In this document: positions 53,190 through 64,000 of the stretch, in pieces
Numbering within the stretch: position 1 is the stretch's first letter
How the letters are laid out: each line of letters begins with the position of its first letter
NCBI RefSeq assembly: GCF_000321225.1
Contig: NW_004450949.1
Span: 62,001 to 126,000 of the forward strand
Length of the DNA stretch: 64,000 bases
Direction: 5' to 3'
DNA from: Odobenus rosmarus divergens
Taxonomy: Eukaryota > Chordata > Mammalia > Carnivora > Odobenidae
Program-made: the position numbers and the translations under genes
The notes under the pieces: generated by a model
Told to the model about the DNA's origin: nothing
The model's database searches: none
Seen by the model: the letters and a program-made list of their open reading frames with translations, nothing else

Positions 53190-53640
53190 CATTATCATTC
53201 CTTACCTCTCTCTTTTTCTTGGCTTTTCCCTATCAGTATTTAAACATGTTCGTGTCTCTCCCGATCTAAAAACAGCAATAGTCTCTTGACCCGTGGCTCA
53301 TTCCTATATCTGTGGCTCCCTCACTGCCAGACATTTTGAGTTGTCATTATTGGAAGCTCTACTACCGTCATAAAACCCATTCATTCCTCATCCCTCCATG
53401 TGGCTTTCACCCTCCATCCTTCAATGAATCTGCTCCTGTGAAAGTAGAGGATGACCTCTTTCTAAATTCAAGAGACCCCCTTTTGTCCTTATCTTAGAGG
53501 AACTCTTGGTGGCATTAGGCAATGACTGCCACGCCCTCCTTGAAATAATCTCATCCTTTGATTTTTGCAAGAGCTACTCTTCTGATTCGCTCTCTGCTTC
53601 TCTGTACTTTTGCAGTTGCCTTTTTGTCTCCTTTTAAATA
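53190..53640 (+). repeat. Possible old LINE (L2/CR1-like) coding remnant
   Basis: A tract at 53430-53530 can be read, with breaks, as a phrase near the reverse-transcriptase region of CR1/L2 elements. Weak. Confidence 0.3.
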
Positions 53641-53644
53641 GACT

Positions 53645-54475
53645 TTTTTTTTTTGGAGCAGTTTAAGAGGAAGGTATGGAGAGTTCCTGTTTACCCCCTG
53701 CTTCCACACATGCCCAGTGGCCCCCCCCCCTTATCAATGTTCCTCACCAGCGTGGCATATTTGTTACAATCCATGAAGCTACATTGACACATTATCATCC
53801 AAAGTGCAGATAATTTATATTCGAGTTCACTCCTGGTATTGTGCCTTCCATGGGTTTGGACAAATGTATAATGGCATGTATCCACCATTGCAGTATCATA
53901 CAGAATAGTTTCATTGCCCTAAACATCTGCATTCTGCCTAGTCATCTCCCCCTCCCCCAACTCCTGGCAACCACCGATCTTTCTCTGGCTCTGTAATTTT
54001 GTGTCATATAGTTGGAATCACACAGTATACCTACTGTGAATAGATTGGTTTCTTCTTAGTATTAAGTTTCCTCCATGTTTTTCCACGGCCTGATAGCTCT
54101 TTTCTTCTTCTTGTATTTTATTATTATTATTATTATTTTTAGCACTGAGTACTATTCCATTGTCTGGATGTACCACAGTTTATTTATCCATTTACCTACT
54201 GAAGGACATCTTGGTTGCTTCCAAGTGGTAGTAATCATGAATAAAGCTGCTTTACTTATCTGTGTACAAGTTCTTATGTGGACATAAATTTTCAACTGCT
54301 TTGGATGTATACCAAGGAGCACAATTGCTGCTGGCTCATAGTATGCTGATAAGAGTATGTTTAGTTTTGTAAGAAACCTCCAAACTGTCTTCCAAAGTGG
54401 CTGTTCCATTTTGCACTCCCGCCAGCAGTGAATGAGAGTTCTGTTGCTCTACATCCTGACCAAAATTTGATATTT
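53645..54475 (-). mobile_element. L1 (M-type) ORF2 end and 3' UTR, antisense
   Basis: Minus-strand frame 54152-54409 gives an 85-residue L1 ORF2 C-terminal-like peptide (for example GKWINKLWYIQTME). On the plus strand CTCCTGGCAACCACCGATCT, GAGTACTATTCCATTGTCTG and CCAAAGTGGCTGTTCCATTT are in the right reversed order. A C11 run lies at 53720-53730 and an (ATT)n tract at 54118-54138. Confidence 0.85.
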
Positions 54476-54754
54476 CAATTATCTTTTTAGATTCCTCTTT
54501 TTTCCCCCCAACAAAGTGTTGCTGCCTCCCAGAGTTTTGTCTTAGACTAGCCTTTCTTTTCATATCATACATTCTTTGAAGCACACAGGCTTCAACGACC
54601 ATCTCTAACCCAGTTATTCCCAAATGCATTATTTTATCAGACATGGACAGCCACTGTTATAGGTACTGTTGCTGGAACCGTGAAGAAGATGGACACAGTG
54701 CATGGATTTTCTACCTGGGGGTGGAAGACAGAACTTAAGAAAAAATTTAAAAGC

Positions 54755-54949
54755 AGGGCGCCTGGGTGGCTCAGTCAGTTAAGCATCTGCCTTCGGCTCA
54801 GGTCATGATCTCGGGGTCCTGGGATCGAGTCCTGTGTCCGGCTTCCTGATCTTCGGGGAGTCTGCTTCTCCCTCTCCTCCCTGCTCGTGCTCTCTCTCGC
54901 TATCTCTGTCTCTCTCAAATAAATGAATAAAATCTTTTTAAAAAAAAGG
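54755..54949 (+). mobile_element. Can-SINE, sense
   Basis: Head AGGGCGCCTGGGTGGCTCAG, standard body and an A-rich tail. An exact 13-bp duplication AAAATTTAAAAGC is at 54742-54754 and 54950-54962. Confidence 0.94.
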
Positions 54950-55062
54950 AAAATTTAAAAGCTAAGTAAGATGATTTAGAATAATAGAGTTACTTCTAAA
55001 ACTAAATCAGGGTAACAGTAGACAAGGTAACTAGGCAGGTGCAGGCTGGGAAGGCTACTTTG

Positions 55063-55302
55063 TTTTTTGTTTTTTAAAGATTTTATTTATTTATTTGATA
55101 GAGAGAGACACAGCAAGCGAGGGAATACAAGCAAGGGGAGTGGAAGAGGGAGAAGCAGGCTTCCTGCTGAGCAGGGAGCCCGATGAGCAGGGAGCCCGAT
55201 GCGGGGATCAATGCGGGGATCGATGTGGGGATCGATCCCAGGACCCTGGGATCATGACCTGAGCCAAAGGCAGACGCTTAACGACTGAGCCACCCAGGTG
55301 CT
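55063..55302 (-). mobile_element. Can-SINE, antisense, with internal tandem expansion
   Basis: About 240 bp, 40 longer than its neighbours, because of short tandem duplications at 55169-55236. An exact 18-bp target duplication GCTGGGAAGGCTACTTTG is at 55045-55062 and 55303-55320. The head end is GCCACCCAGGTGCT. Confidence 0.94.
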
Positions 55303-55320
55303 GCTGGGAAGGCTACTTTG

Positions 55321-56044
55321 AATAGATGGTGAGGGAAGGCCTCTTTGAAGAGCTGGCCTTTGAGATGAACAGGCTTGTGACCACATGGGGCTGGTAAGCA
55401 CAGAAGTGGGCACAGAATTTAGGGGGGCACCAAAATCTCAGTAATCAAAATAAATACTATTTTTAGGAAATATTTTTAAAAAGCAAAATTAGTGCCAAAA
55501 ACATGAGGAACAAAATATCAAAACTTAATTTAAATAAAAGAGGATCAGTAAGGAGAAGGTAGTTAAAAATTATTTAAGATCATCACTTGGTCAGGAGAGG
55601 TTATGAAATATGGCAGTTCTCTCAATTGAAAATGAGATCATCTAGGAAGAAATTTTGAACATATTCTTGGTGAGTTTGCTTCTGTTGAAACCAATAAATT
55701 CTGGTTTGGGTATAAATAAAATGTTTAAACTTAAAATAATGTGAGTTTTTAATATACTTTTTAAGTTTTCGATATTTTTTTCAACTACTTTAATGTTCTG
55801 GAAAAATATTAATCATTCAAAAAAATACTTGAAAACATAGAGAGGGAATCATATTTCTCCTCTGGCCTCAGACTCCTATATGGTTCTGGACAGCCCTGGA
55901 GATGAGACCCGAATGACGTGTGGAAGGAAGTGTGGGGAAACGCGTGTGGGATCCAATCACGTGTAGACCAGAGGAAGGAGTGCGGCTGTTTTTTCTAGTT
56001 GCCTTAGGGAGTCATAGAAAGGTTTTTAGCAGGAGAGTGGTATA
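55321..56044. other. Intergenic, nothing recognised
   Basis: AT-rich, no gene or repeat named. Confidence 0.4.
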
Positions 56045-56830
56045 ATTTTTTTTTATCGAGATATAGTTGATGTTTAATATTATGTTAGTTTCACGTAGAC
56101 AGCATAATGATCCAATATTTGTAAATATTGTGACGTGATCACCACAGTTAAGTCTAGTTCACATCCATCACCACACATCGTTACGATTTCTTTTTCTTGT
56201 GATGGGAACTTTTAAGATATATTTTCCTAGTAATTTCAAATATGCAGCGGAGTGCTGTTAACCATAGTCATTATGCTGTACATTTGCATCCCACAACTTA
56301 TTTATCTTATAACTAGAGGTTTGTACCTTTTGACCCCCTTCACCCATTTTGCCCACTCCTCCTCCCCACGCCCTGTCTCTGGCAACCACCAATCTGTTCT
56401 CTGTATCTATGAGTTCAATTTGTTTGTTGGTTTAGATTCTATATGTGAGAGAGATCATACAATATTTTGTCTTTCTCTGACTTATCTCACTTAGTATAAT
56501 ACCATGAAGTTCCATCCATGTTTTTGCAAATGGCAGGACTTCCTTCTTTTTTATAGCTGAGTGATATTCCATTGTATCTATAGACCATATTTTCTTTATC
56601 TATACATCCCAACTTAGGTGGCTTCCATGTCTTGGCCGTTGTAAATAATGCTGCAATGAACACGGGGTGCAGATCTTTTTGACTCAGTGTTGTTGTTTTC
56701 TTTAGATGAATATCCAGAGGTAGAATTGTGGGATCCTATGGTATTTCTATTTTTAATTTTTTGAGTAACCTCCACACTGTTTTCTATAATGGCTGCACCA
56801 ATTTGCATTTGTCTCACAGTTTCATAGCAA
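56045..56830 (-). mobile_element. L1 3' end, antisense
   Basis: TTATCGAGATATAGTTGATG, CATCCATCACCACACATCGT, AGGTTTGTACCTTTTGACCC, GGCAACCACCAATCTGTTCT, TATTCCATTGTATCTATAG and TAATGGCTGCACCAATTTGC are the reversed 3' UTR and ORF2 end of a younger M-type L1. The minus-strand frame 56614-57033 reads partly as ORF2 C-terminus. Confidence 0.85.
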
Positions 56831-58244
56831 TTACGGTAATAGTGTTTACTTGCCTGCAAAACCACTCCTCTGTAAGCTCCATGAGAGTAAGACATACAGA
56901 GAGTATGTCTTACTTGGTATGTATCCCAAGCACACTGGCTGAGTCTCTCCATATTTTCCTTTTCAAATTCTGATGGGAGAGCAAGGTTGCTCAGTACCTT
57001 GTGGGTAGATTGTTTTATGCCAGACCACCTCACTGGTTGAGATCAGTCTACAGATTGGCCAACCTTGGATCGGGTGCCCATTTCTGGTGCAATTAGGTCT
57101 ACCCCTTGCTCAAGAAATGTATGCCATCACTCAAGGACTATGGGTGCTTAAGTCTCCTTAAAAATGGCTGGTGGTCTTGTTAAGCATTCTGAGTGACATA
57201 TCCAGTATCTATAACAGCTTTGGAACAGGGAACTGAACTCAGTTAGCTCACCTTCTCTTTATTTCATAGCATTTATTCTTTCCAAAAGAGAGTACGTAGT
57301 TGGATTGGGTTATCATTCAGTTGAGAGCGCATTCATTGAGCAGTGTTTACCCGCCAGTCCTCAGAGGTGCTTGGCCTTCCTCAAGGCTGGAGGATTGGTG
57401 GCCTGTTGTTTGCATTGATAACTGGTTCCTCGTGGCCCATGTGGGTTTCCTTAACTGGGAGCACAATGCAAGAGTGAAGCAACACGAGGAGGGGAAAAAA
57501 ACCCTCTTGGAGCTTACTTCCCTCCCCTCGAAAGGAGGCCGTGGAGGCAGAACTGAACTTTCTGAACTCTCTGGTTCCTTATTTATCAGGCATTATTGGA
57601 AAATGAGGGGTTCTGCATCAGCGAGTCTTCCAGACAACTGAGTATATTCCGTTTTAAATGCCAACCTAGACAGAAACTTAAAGCATCTTATGAGAATATT
57701 TCTAAAAGGATTTGATACTTTCTTCTTTCATCAACTGAGAACATTGAACATTATTTAACTTTTTCAATGATGCTTTGATGGCTTGATTATGTGCATCAGT
57801 CATTGTGCCAGGCCCTCAGGGCCTGTTGAGCTGTGAAGAGCTATTTGCTTCAGCACTAAATGGCCTCAGCCTGCTGACTTTTATTAGTTTTGTATATATT
57901 TTTAACCAATATCTTTTCTAGACTCTGTGTCTTAGCCTAACATCTTTTCCCTGCTGCGTCCTACTGTCTTCAGATGTGCTGTTCTGAATCTACGGTTGGC
58001 TGAGAATCCAGAAAACCAAGCCTGGGATGGGTGGCTGTTGAGTGTTGATAATTATTGGAGCGAGGAAATTCTCTTGTCCATAAGAATTATGACTTTCCTG
58101 CAGAGGTGCATGTCCTCCTTCCTTCCTCACTTACTTTCACATCATGTCTCAGATTCCTATGGCTTGAACATTAGCTCTGTGCTGATTCTTAGAAGTACTA
58201 ATTGAAAACCATAGAGTCAAAATCTAGGTTTGAAAAAAATCTTT
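56831..58244. other. Intergenic, nothing recognised
   Basis: A plus-strand frame of 113 codons (57300-57641) has no recognisable similarity. No repeat named. Confidence 0.4.
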
Positions 58245-58480
58245 ATTTTCCATTTTTTAAATTGTGGTAAAATACACCTAACATAAAATTTACTATCTTA
58301 ACTATTCGTAAGTGTACAATTCGGTGGTAGAAACCACATTGTTGTGCCATTGTCACCACCATCTGTCTGTATAACTCATTTCACCTTCTAAATCTGAAAC
58401 TCCGTCCCCTTAAATAATAACTCCCCATGGGCTCCTTCCCGCAAGCCCCTGGCAACCACCATTCTACTTTCTGGGGTTTA
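58245..58480 (-). repeat. L1 3' UTR fragment, antisense
   Basis: ATTGTGGTAAAATACACCTA, ACATAAAATTTACTATCTTA, AGTGTACAATTCGGTGGTAG and CCCTGGCAACCACCATTCTA are the reversed M-type L1 3' UTR. Confidence 0.85.
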
Positions 58481-58580
58481 TTTATTTATTTATTTATTTA
58501 TTTTGCTTTCTTCCCTCCCTCCCTTTCCTTCCTCCCTCCCCTTCCTTCTTTCCTTCTTCTTTCTCTCTTTCTTTCCTTTT
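58481..58580. repeat. (TTTA)n and polypyrimidine low-complexity tract
   Basis: Six TTTA units followed by about 75 bp of almost pure C/T. Confidence 0.9.
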
Positions 58581-59541
58581 CTGTGTCCTTAGATTTGAAA
58601 AGATCTTTTATTGTAATCTGGTTTCACCTTCCATCCACATATTTTAGGTTCTCTCTAGGGCATGCTCTGACCCTAGTCAATTATTCAATATTCTTTATTG
58701 TGGCTTGTTTCCTTATATGTTAAAGGAAGTAAGGTAAAGGTTGACATTGTAAGTTTTCAGGAAATAGGGATGGTAACAGGAATAATTAAAATAATCATAC
58801 CTTCCCTGCCTGGAGACAATAGTCTGAAAAATGTGTGAAAGGCGAAAGATGTGTGGTTTTGGACAGAGATTGCTAATGATGTAGACAGAATGCTTATTTG
58901 AGAAGGGTGGCCCAGAGGCATGGGAGGGAGATGGGAATCACCTTGAGGCTCTTTAGTGGAGAAACAGGCCTGGGTATGGAAAGAAGCCCAGGAGCAGAAT
59001 GGCCATGGGCTGATGCAGGAAGATGGATGAGCCTAGTCAGCCTCTTCTGTGTAATGACTTCCTCCTTTCTGTGTTCCCCTTCTCATGCTGGGATAAAAAG
59101 GAGCCAATCAGGAGGTTGTGTGGGTTTCAGTGGCTGAGTAAGCGAGGCCCCCTCCACCACACTTGGCCACAGTGTCCTGGAGTACTTCCTATCTGTGAAG
59201 AGGAGGGCTTGGGAGGAAAACTGACCTGTTGTCCAGAGTCTGATAACAGAACAGAATTGAAGTCATATTTCAGAGGACCCAAGGGAGCTAGGGTGGGGGC
59301 AAGGATTGTTACAAATGATGAGCAGAATTTTGTAGACCCCAGCAGATATTTACCAGCTGTATCTTTAAAGAAGGATTAATCTTGGTCTTTCCCAATGTTC
59401 CTCTGCCTGGCCTTACACTTAAAAAGAGAGGCCATATATCTTCTCTAGAATATATTCTTGGAATAGTAGACCAAGAGAATTAGGGAAAAATAGCCCAAGT
59501 TAAATCAGACATATAATTATAAAATCATAGACCTCGGGTGT
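58581..59541. other. Intergenic, nothing recognised
   Basis: Contains one copy of a 32-bp sequence (58766-58797) that recurs at 60721. Open frames of 79 and 118 codons overlap in different frames and have no similarity I can name. Confidence 0.4.
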
Positions 59542-59560
59542 AAAGAGCCTTGAAGATTTT

Positions 59561-59632
59561 ATTAAATATGTAAGGTCTTATCTACATGGGTTTGATTACA
59601 GAAACTAATAAAGTATTCTCTAAATAAAAAAA
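59561..59632 (+). mobile_element. Short retroposed transcript fragment with poly(A)
   Basis: A 72-bp insert ending in AATAAAAAAAAAA is bracketed by an exact 19-bp repeat AAAGAGCCTTGAAGATTTT (59542-59560 and 59633-59651). It has an internal AATAAA-like signal and no SINE head. It looks like L1-mediated insertion of an mRNA 3' end; the source is not recognised. Confidence 0.8.
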
Positions 59633-59679
59633 AAAGAGCCTTGAAGATTTTCTAATTAACTAGATGCTAGCCCATGCAT

Positions 59680-60060
59680 TTCAACTATAACAGTATAGAT
59701 AATAGACTGTCTCTTTTTGAGCACTTCTAGCAACAGGGAATTCAGAACATCCTCAGGTAACCTGGGCCAGCCTTGGCCAGTTCTGATTGTCAAGAGATTG
59801 TTGTAAGAAATCTGATTTTCTGGACTTTTCACCTGTTGATGTTTGCTTTGTCTAGGAGAATAACTCCAGTCCTTTATATGCCAGTGTGGTCTACTCAGCA
59901 CAAAGAGGAGCAAGAGGATCCCTTCCTTTATGATAGACTCATCACTTCTGATAGCACATCTTAGGATCACATTGGCTTTGGGTTCATAATCAATTGAATA
60001 CGAGCTGCTGCTGCCTCTGTGCTTGTCTAATTGGTTTTTAAAATGCAACCAACTATAATT
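59680..60060 (-). repeat. L3/CR1-type LINE 3' portion, antisense (tentative)
   Basis: CTTCTAGCAACAGGGAATTC, AGATCCCTTCCTTTATGATA-like phrases and TTAGGATCACATTGGCTTTG resemble the 3' region of an old CR1-clade LINE. The piece at 60870-61650 would be the 5' neighbour of the same element. Confidence 0.45.
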
Positions 60061-60442
60061 ACCTATCATATGTCACAGGGGCCGTAGTCCCAAAGTGTTA
60101 AGGAGCAAAGAAGGGTTGGCTTTTCGATGACATCAGTGATCAAACAGAGCCTTCCGGACAGAGGATAGTGCAACTTCACAAAGTGAGCCCAGGATGGTCA
60201 CCGAGGACAGAAGCCCTCTCCAGTCTCCAGGCTCTCCAGTCTCATCACAAGGCAAATTGCAAGAATTGGTGAGTTCCTCACCAGGAAGGGAAGTAGAGTA
60301 CTATGAGCTCTAAGTAGAGGTTGAGACTTGGAAACATTTTATTGGTGAGTAGGGCATGAAGGCAAGGGACTGAGGAGGCATTCCGAAGGTCAGTCCTTAC
60401 CAAGAGCCAGGGGATGACATTAAAGTGTTGTGACATTATTCT

Positions 60443-60622
60443 TTTTTTTTTTTTAAAGATTTTATTTATTTATTCATGAGAGACAGAGAGAGAGAGAGAA
60501 GCAGAGGGAGAAGCAGGCTCCCCGCTGAGCAGGGAGCCCGATGCGGGACTCGATCCCAGGACCCTGGGATCATGACCTGAGCCGAAGGCAGACGCTTAAC
60601 CATCTGAGCCACCCAGGCGCCC
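60443..60622 (-). mobile_element. Can-SINE, antisense
   Basis: AAAGATTTTATTTATTTATT then CATGAGAGACAGAGAGAGAG, and GAGCCACCCAGGCGCCC at the right. An exact 15-bp duplication TTGTGACATTATTCT is at 60428-60442 and 60623-60637. Its tail-side sequence is nearer the dog-type SINEC form than the other copies. Confidence 0.94.
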
Positions 60623-60869
60623 TTGTGACATTATTCTGACCACAAAACAAAACAGTCAGGAGACTGGAAAGCAAGTTGTTTTTGGTGGACTGATCATGGA
60701 AAATGGTGGAAGCTGGAAACAGGGATGGTAACAGGAATAATTAAAATAATCACTCAGGCAAAGTTCTCCTGGCTTTATCCTATCTGGTCTTTCAAGGAGC
60801 AAAAGGGAGTGTTTGTCAACATGGACTAGGGCAGATCCTCACACTGAAAATTTATTAAAGTTGGCCCAT

Positions 60870-61650
60870 TTTCTCAGACTGAGAAAATTTGGGGCCTGAA
60901 ATCTGTTATCTGTCCCTCCTAGTTTCCTGTCATCTGCTGATTTAATAAACATACCACCACTGTCCTCATCTAAGTCATGCAAATGTTTAGTGGAGCCCGC
61001 CAAGGACAAATAGTTCTATGGCATGATCTAAAAGCCTCCCTTTAGGTTGACAGCCATCTATTAATCACAACTTTTTGAGGATAGCCATCCAAGTGCTTAC
61101 TATCTATCCAATGGTACCAGCATTTAGCTCAAATTTCTAAATCTTGTCCAAAGGATCTAATGAGAGACCCCTTCAAATGCCTTGCCGAAGTGCAATTTAG
61201 TATGTGTTTTTGCAATTCTCTGTGCCAAAAGCAGAATGTAGGGTAGACTGGCATGATTTATTCTCAGTGAACCCATTCTGACTCTTGGTGATCACTGCTT
61301 TCCTTTCAAAGTTTGTCCACAAACCATCTCCCTTAAAACCCACTTCGAAATTGTTCTAGAGATTGTCATCAAGCCTATTGGTCTTCAGTTGATGGAGCCT
61401 TTTTCCTACCCTTTCTTGAAAACTGGGAAAATGTTGAGTCCGCTCCAGCCTCCTGACCCTTCTCTCATTCTCCACAGTTGTTCAGAAAGTATCTATGACA
61501 TTTCAGCTTTCATTATTTCTACAAGATGCCAGTGGCATAATTTGTGTAGACCAGGAGATTTGAACTCACTGAGGGCAATGAGGTGTGTTATAATAACCAA
61601 CTTTGGCTTATCTCTTACAATGCATTCTCTTTTCTCACATGAAGATTAAT
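60870..61650 (-). repeat. L3/CR1-type LINE reverse-transcriptase remnant, antisense
   Basis: Read on the minus strand, 61180-61290 gives phrases close to HGFxxNKSCQ and, further on, a DFSKAFD-like block, the order found in CR1-clade reverse transcriptases. Many stops; ancient. Confidence 0.55.
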
Positions 61651-62315
61651 CTCCTTAAGATGAAATAGGAGGAAAAAAAAATGAACAGGAGCCAAGTAGT
61701 TCTATTTCTATCCATGATCAATGAACGTGAACCTCTGCCCCAAACATGAAGACTTCCTTATTCTTCTTGCCTTTGATATACCCTTTAAATGCCATTTTTA
61801 TCATTTTATCATGCACATTTATCAGTGCTAAAACCCAGAAAAGAGCTTATACAGTTTTTATAGGTGTCTGACATCATGTTTTTGAAAAAATTGTGAAAAT
61901 GTCTTCCAGAACCACCCAAACACTATGAGACCCAGGTGTCTTTAGCTGATTTGGGAGGTCTGAAAGGTCTTACCCCCGGTACGGAAGAAGTACAGCTTTT
62001 CTACAACTACTGGCATCATTTGCTCAAGCTGATGTGGGTGGGTGTCTGTTCTTTCTCATAACCAAACCAGCCTAACCAGAACCAGTAGCAACCACTCATC
62101 CATCCAGTGAAGTTTCGGAGAGCTGTGTGCCAGGGCCCCCTGAAACTGTCTAAGACCAAAATCCCTTCCTTCTTGTTTTGGCATTTTTCCTCTTAAAAAT
62201 CCCACAATACAGGGTTTGACTACCCTTAACTTCTCCATCATCTGATACAATGTCACCTGACGTCCATTGTACACCTTTGCTCTATCCTGTCTAGGAGTCC
62301 TATGTCCTTTCATAT
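61651..62315. other. Intergenic, nothing recognised
   Basis: No gene or repeat named. A 97-codon minus-strand frame at 62056-62349 has no similarity. Confidence 0.4.
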
Positions 62316-62445
62316 GAGCTTCTAATATTCTGTATCTGTGCTGTCTCACGTGATAGCCACTAGCTTCATGTGGTATTGGACAGCACAGATAGAGAATATT
62401 CCCATGATCCTAGAGTCCTGTTGGACAGCACTGCTGTAGCTATTC
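62316..62445. mobile_element. hAT-type MITE remnant
   Basis: CTGTGCTGTCTCACGTGATA, GCCACTAGCTTCATGTGG, GTATTGGACAGCACAGATAG and GTTGGACAGCACTGCTG are the hallmarks of a Charlie/MER5-like MITE with its middle deleted. Confidence 0.7.
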
Positions 62446-63029
62446 CTTGAGCCCTTTGGAATTTTCAAGCAGGAAAGCTGGATGCGTTAGACACACACAG
62501 AGCTGGCCCCTGCCCATGGTCCTTGCAAGGCTTTATTGAGGTGGGCTCCTGAGCCTGTCACTTTTAAGGTAGTCCGTGTGCTTGGTTTGGGCATTCCTTT
62601 AGAGGCAAGTGATTATAATGAGCATCAGCTCCTTGGGTTCCCCCCAAGGAACCACGGTTTGCATATCGGTGTGAGCAAATATTCCCCAGATCCCATTGGT
62701 GGTCATTGTCATTTACCGTGCCTAACAAAATGCTGGCGCCTGCAGACACTCAGAAAGTTTGCCTGAAGGAACAAATGAATTAAGAGAGGTTTCTTTAGTC
62801 CCTGAAAAGCCAAAGAAAAGTACCATGGGATTAGGGAGGAAGGAAAGAAGGAAGGAAGGAAGATCCCACCACCTTTGAATTTCTCTCTCTTTGTCTCTCT
62901 GCTTCCCTGCCAGCGAGAGCCTCTGAGGCAGACTAGAGGGAGGTTACAGAGGAAGGAAATATAGAGAAGGAAGGAAGAAGATGAGAAAGAGAAGGAAAGG
63001 AGCATCATGTGATAGCACAGGGAGAGAGT
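62446..63029. other. Intergenic with GA-rich low complexity
   Basis: GGAAGGAAAGAAGGAAGGAA at 62838-62862 and a purine tract at 62945-63001. No gene. Confidence 0.5.
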
Positions 63030-63235
63030 CACAGCATTTTAAACCTAAAAAGGACTGCAGAGTCCAATTGGCCTAACTCCTCATGTCGCCCATGAAATAT
63101 GAGCGTTTCGTTTGGCGTTTAATACAAATCTGCTGAAAAAAATGAAGCAATGAGGTCGAAAGACATAGGTTAAGCGACTTGTCTAGAGTTACAAAGCTAG
63201 TGAGTGTCAGAGCAGGGGCTAGCAGCCAGCCCACC
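63030..63235 (+). repeat. MIR-type remnant
   Basis: GGTTAAGCGACTTGTCTAGA and GTTACAAAGCTAGTGAGTGT followed by CAGAGCAGGGGCTAG match the MIRb core region. Confidence 0.65.
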
Positions 63236-64000
63236 TATCCAGTGATTTCCCACCACCCCCGGGTGGCTGAGGGAGGAGGGAGATGAGGGGGGGTGCAGGC
63301 AAGGAGGGGAAGAGGTGGGGTGGGGCGCAACCTGAAGGGGGGTAGAAAAAGTAAATGTGTCTGTCAGCTGTCAGCCTCCCTTGTGACTTTATTCTAAAAA
63401 TGTTCCACAGTTGCTTCACCTACTCGATCTGAACTTCACGGTTTCCCGATCCCAGCAGAGACTTCTAGCTGGCCGGAGACTCGCCTAGACAGCACTATGC
63501 CTGCGTGACCCCAGGCGAGGTACTGCTTGACTCACACACGACCAGGCTGCATTTAGTTTAAGTAACCACTGGTCCCTCATAAGTTTGGTCCAGAGCCAAA
63601 CTGATTTCTGAAGCAACTTTGCGTTCCTTAAATTTCACCTGCGCTAGAATATAAAAACACACTGAAGCAGAATTTGGCCAGGATTTTAAACAGAGCTCTC
63701 AAGCGACTTTGTCACATTCCCTCCCTGAGTGATCCTTCCACAGTCAAGTCCTGGAGCAGGTTTTTTTGAAAATGGTTCACGTTCCCTTTACTTCTCCTCT
63801 CTAGAAAACTCTCCAGGTCAAGAACTTTGGCATCGGAGGAGGGAGTTGGAGGTCATACAGAACTGATTCCAAATGCAAGCTGTCACGGGGTTGTATCACC
63901 CTGTGGAGGGAACTTATTTTTTTCTGATACAATTTTGATAGTAAGAGGAACATGGGAGGACAGTGGAGCCATCATTATCAGGTGGGGCCCCAGTGCCTGG
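63236..64000. other. Intergenic, nothing recognised
   Basis: G-rich at 63240-63345. The rest looks unique, with no repeat or exon I can support. Confidence 0.4.

Noticed and set aside
22651..64000. EBF2 exons, the expected downstream neighbour
   Set aside because: No minus-strand exon with EBF-like coding and splice sites was seen. In human the gap between the genes is several hundred kb.
1..64000. CRISPR array, operons, prophage or other microbial systems
   Set aside because: Spliced exons, SINEs, L1 and LTR elements show mammalian nuclear DNA, and no regularly spaced repeats are present.

Overview
The window is nuclear DNA from a carnivoran mammal, most likely a caniform of the bear, seal or mustelid side. 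Two things show this: an intron-split vertebrate gene, and about 21 copies of the carnivore-specific tRNA-Lys-derived SINE (Can-SINE), most with a clear target-site duplication. The one real gene is CDCA2 (Repo-Man) on the + strand. Its last seven coding exons lie between 638 and 22509, giving 690 codons plus a stop. The N-terminal third (about 345 codons, judged from the known human motif numbering) lies left of the window.

Layout. 1-22645: CDCA2, exons of 79-251 nt plus a 1259-nt terminal exon, with a poly(A) signal at 22623. The introns hold a decayed L1 (2580-5640), eight Can-SINEs, MIR and L2 fragments, an L1/HAL1-like remnant (11480-12530), an L1 3' end split by an MLT1A LTR (13005-14065), and a pair of similar 165-bp blocks. 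22646-64000: intergenic sequence with no convincing gene. In human and other mammals the next gene downstream is EBF2, several hundred kb away, and no EBF2 exon is seen here. This part is a mosaic of antisense L1 3' ends, 13 Can-SINEs, MIRs, L2/L3-type LINEs, a MaLR/ERVL remnant (49763-52547) and Tigger and MER5 DNA transposons. A GC-rich stretch at 32820-33760 is unexplained.

How it works together. CDCA2 is a chromatin-bound mitotic scaffold that targets PP1-gamma and PP2A-B56. Both phosphatase-docking motifs are intact in the visible exons, as are the S/T-P sites around the PP1 motif, so the gene looks functional.

The strongest anomaly is technical. A 50-N gap (27993-28042) is followed by three abutting blocks of 95, 95 and 94 bp, each an apparently exact copy of sequence found elsewhere within 5 kb. 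This looks like a gap-filling artefact, and the true sequence probably runs from 27992 to 28325. I found no clear previously undescribed biological system. The best biological leads are a 72-bp retroposed poly(A) fragment with a 19-bp target duplication (59542-59651), the repeated 165-bp intronic block and the GC-rich island.
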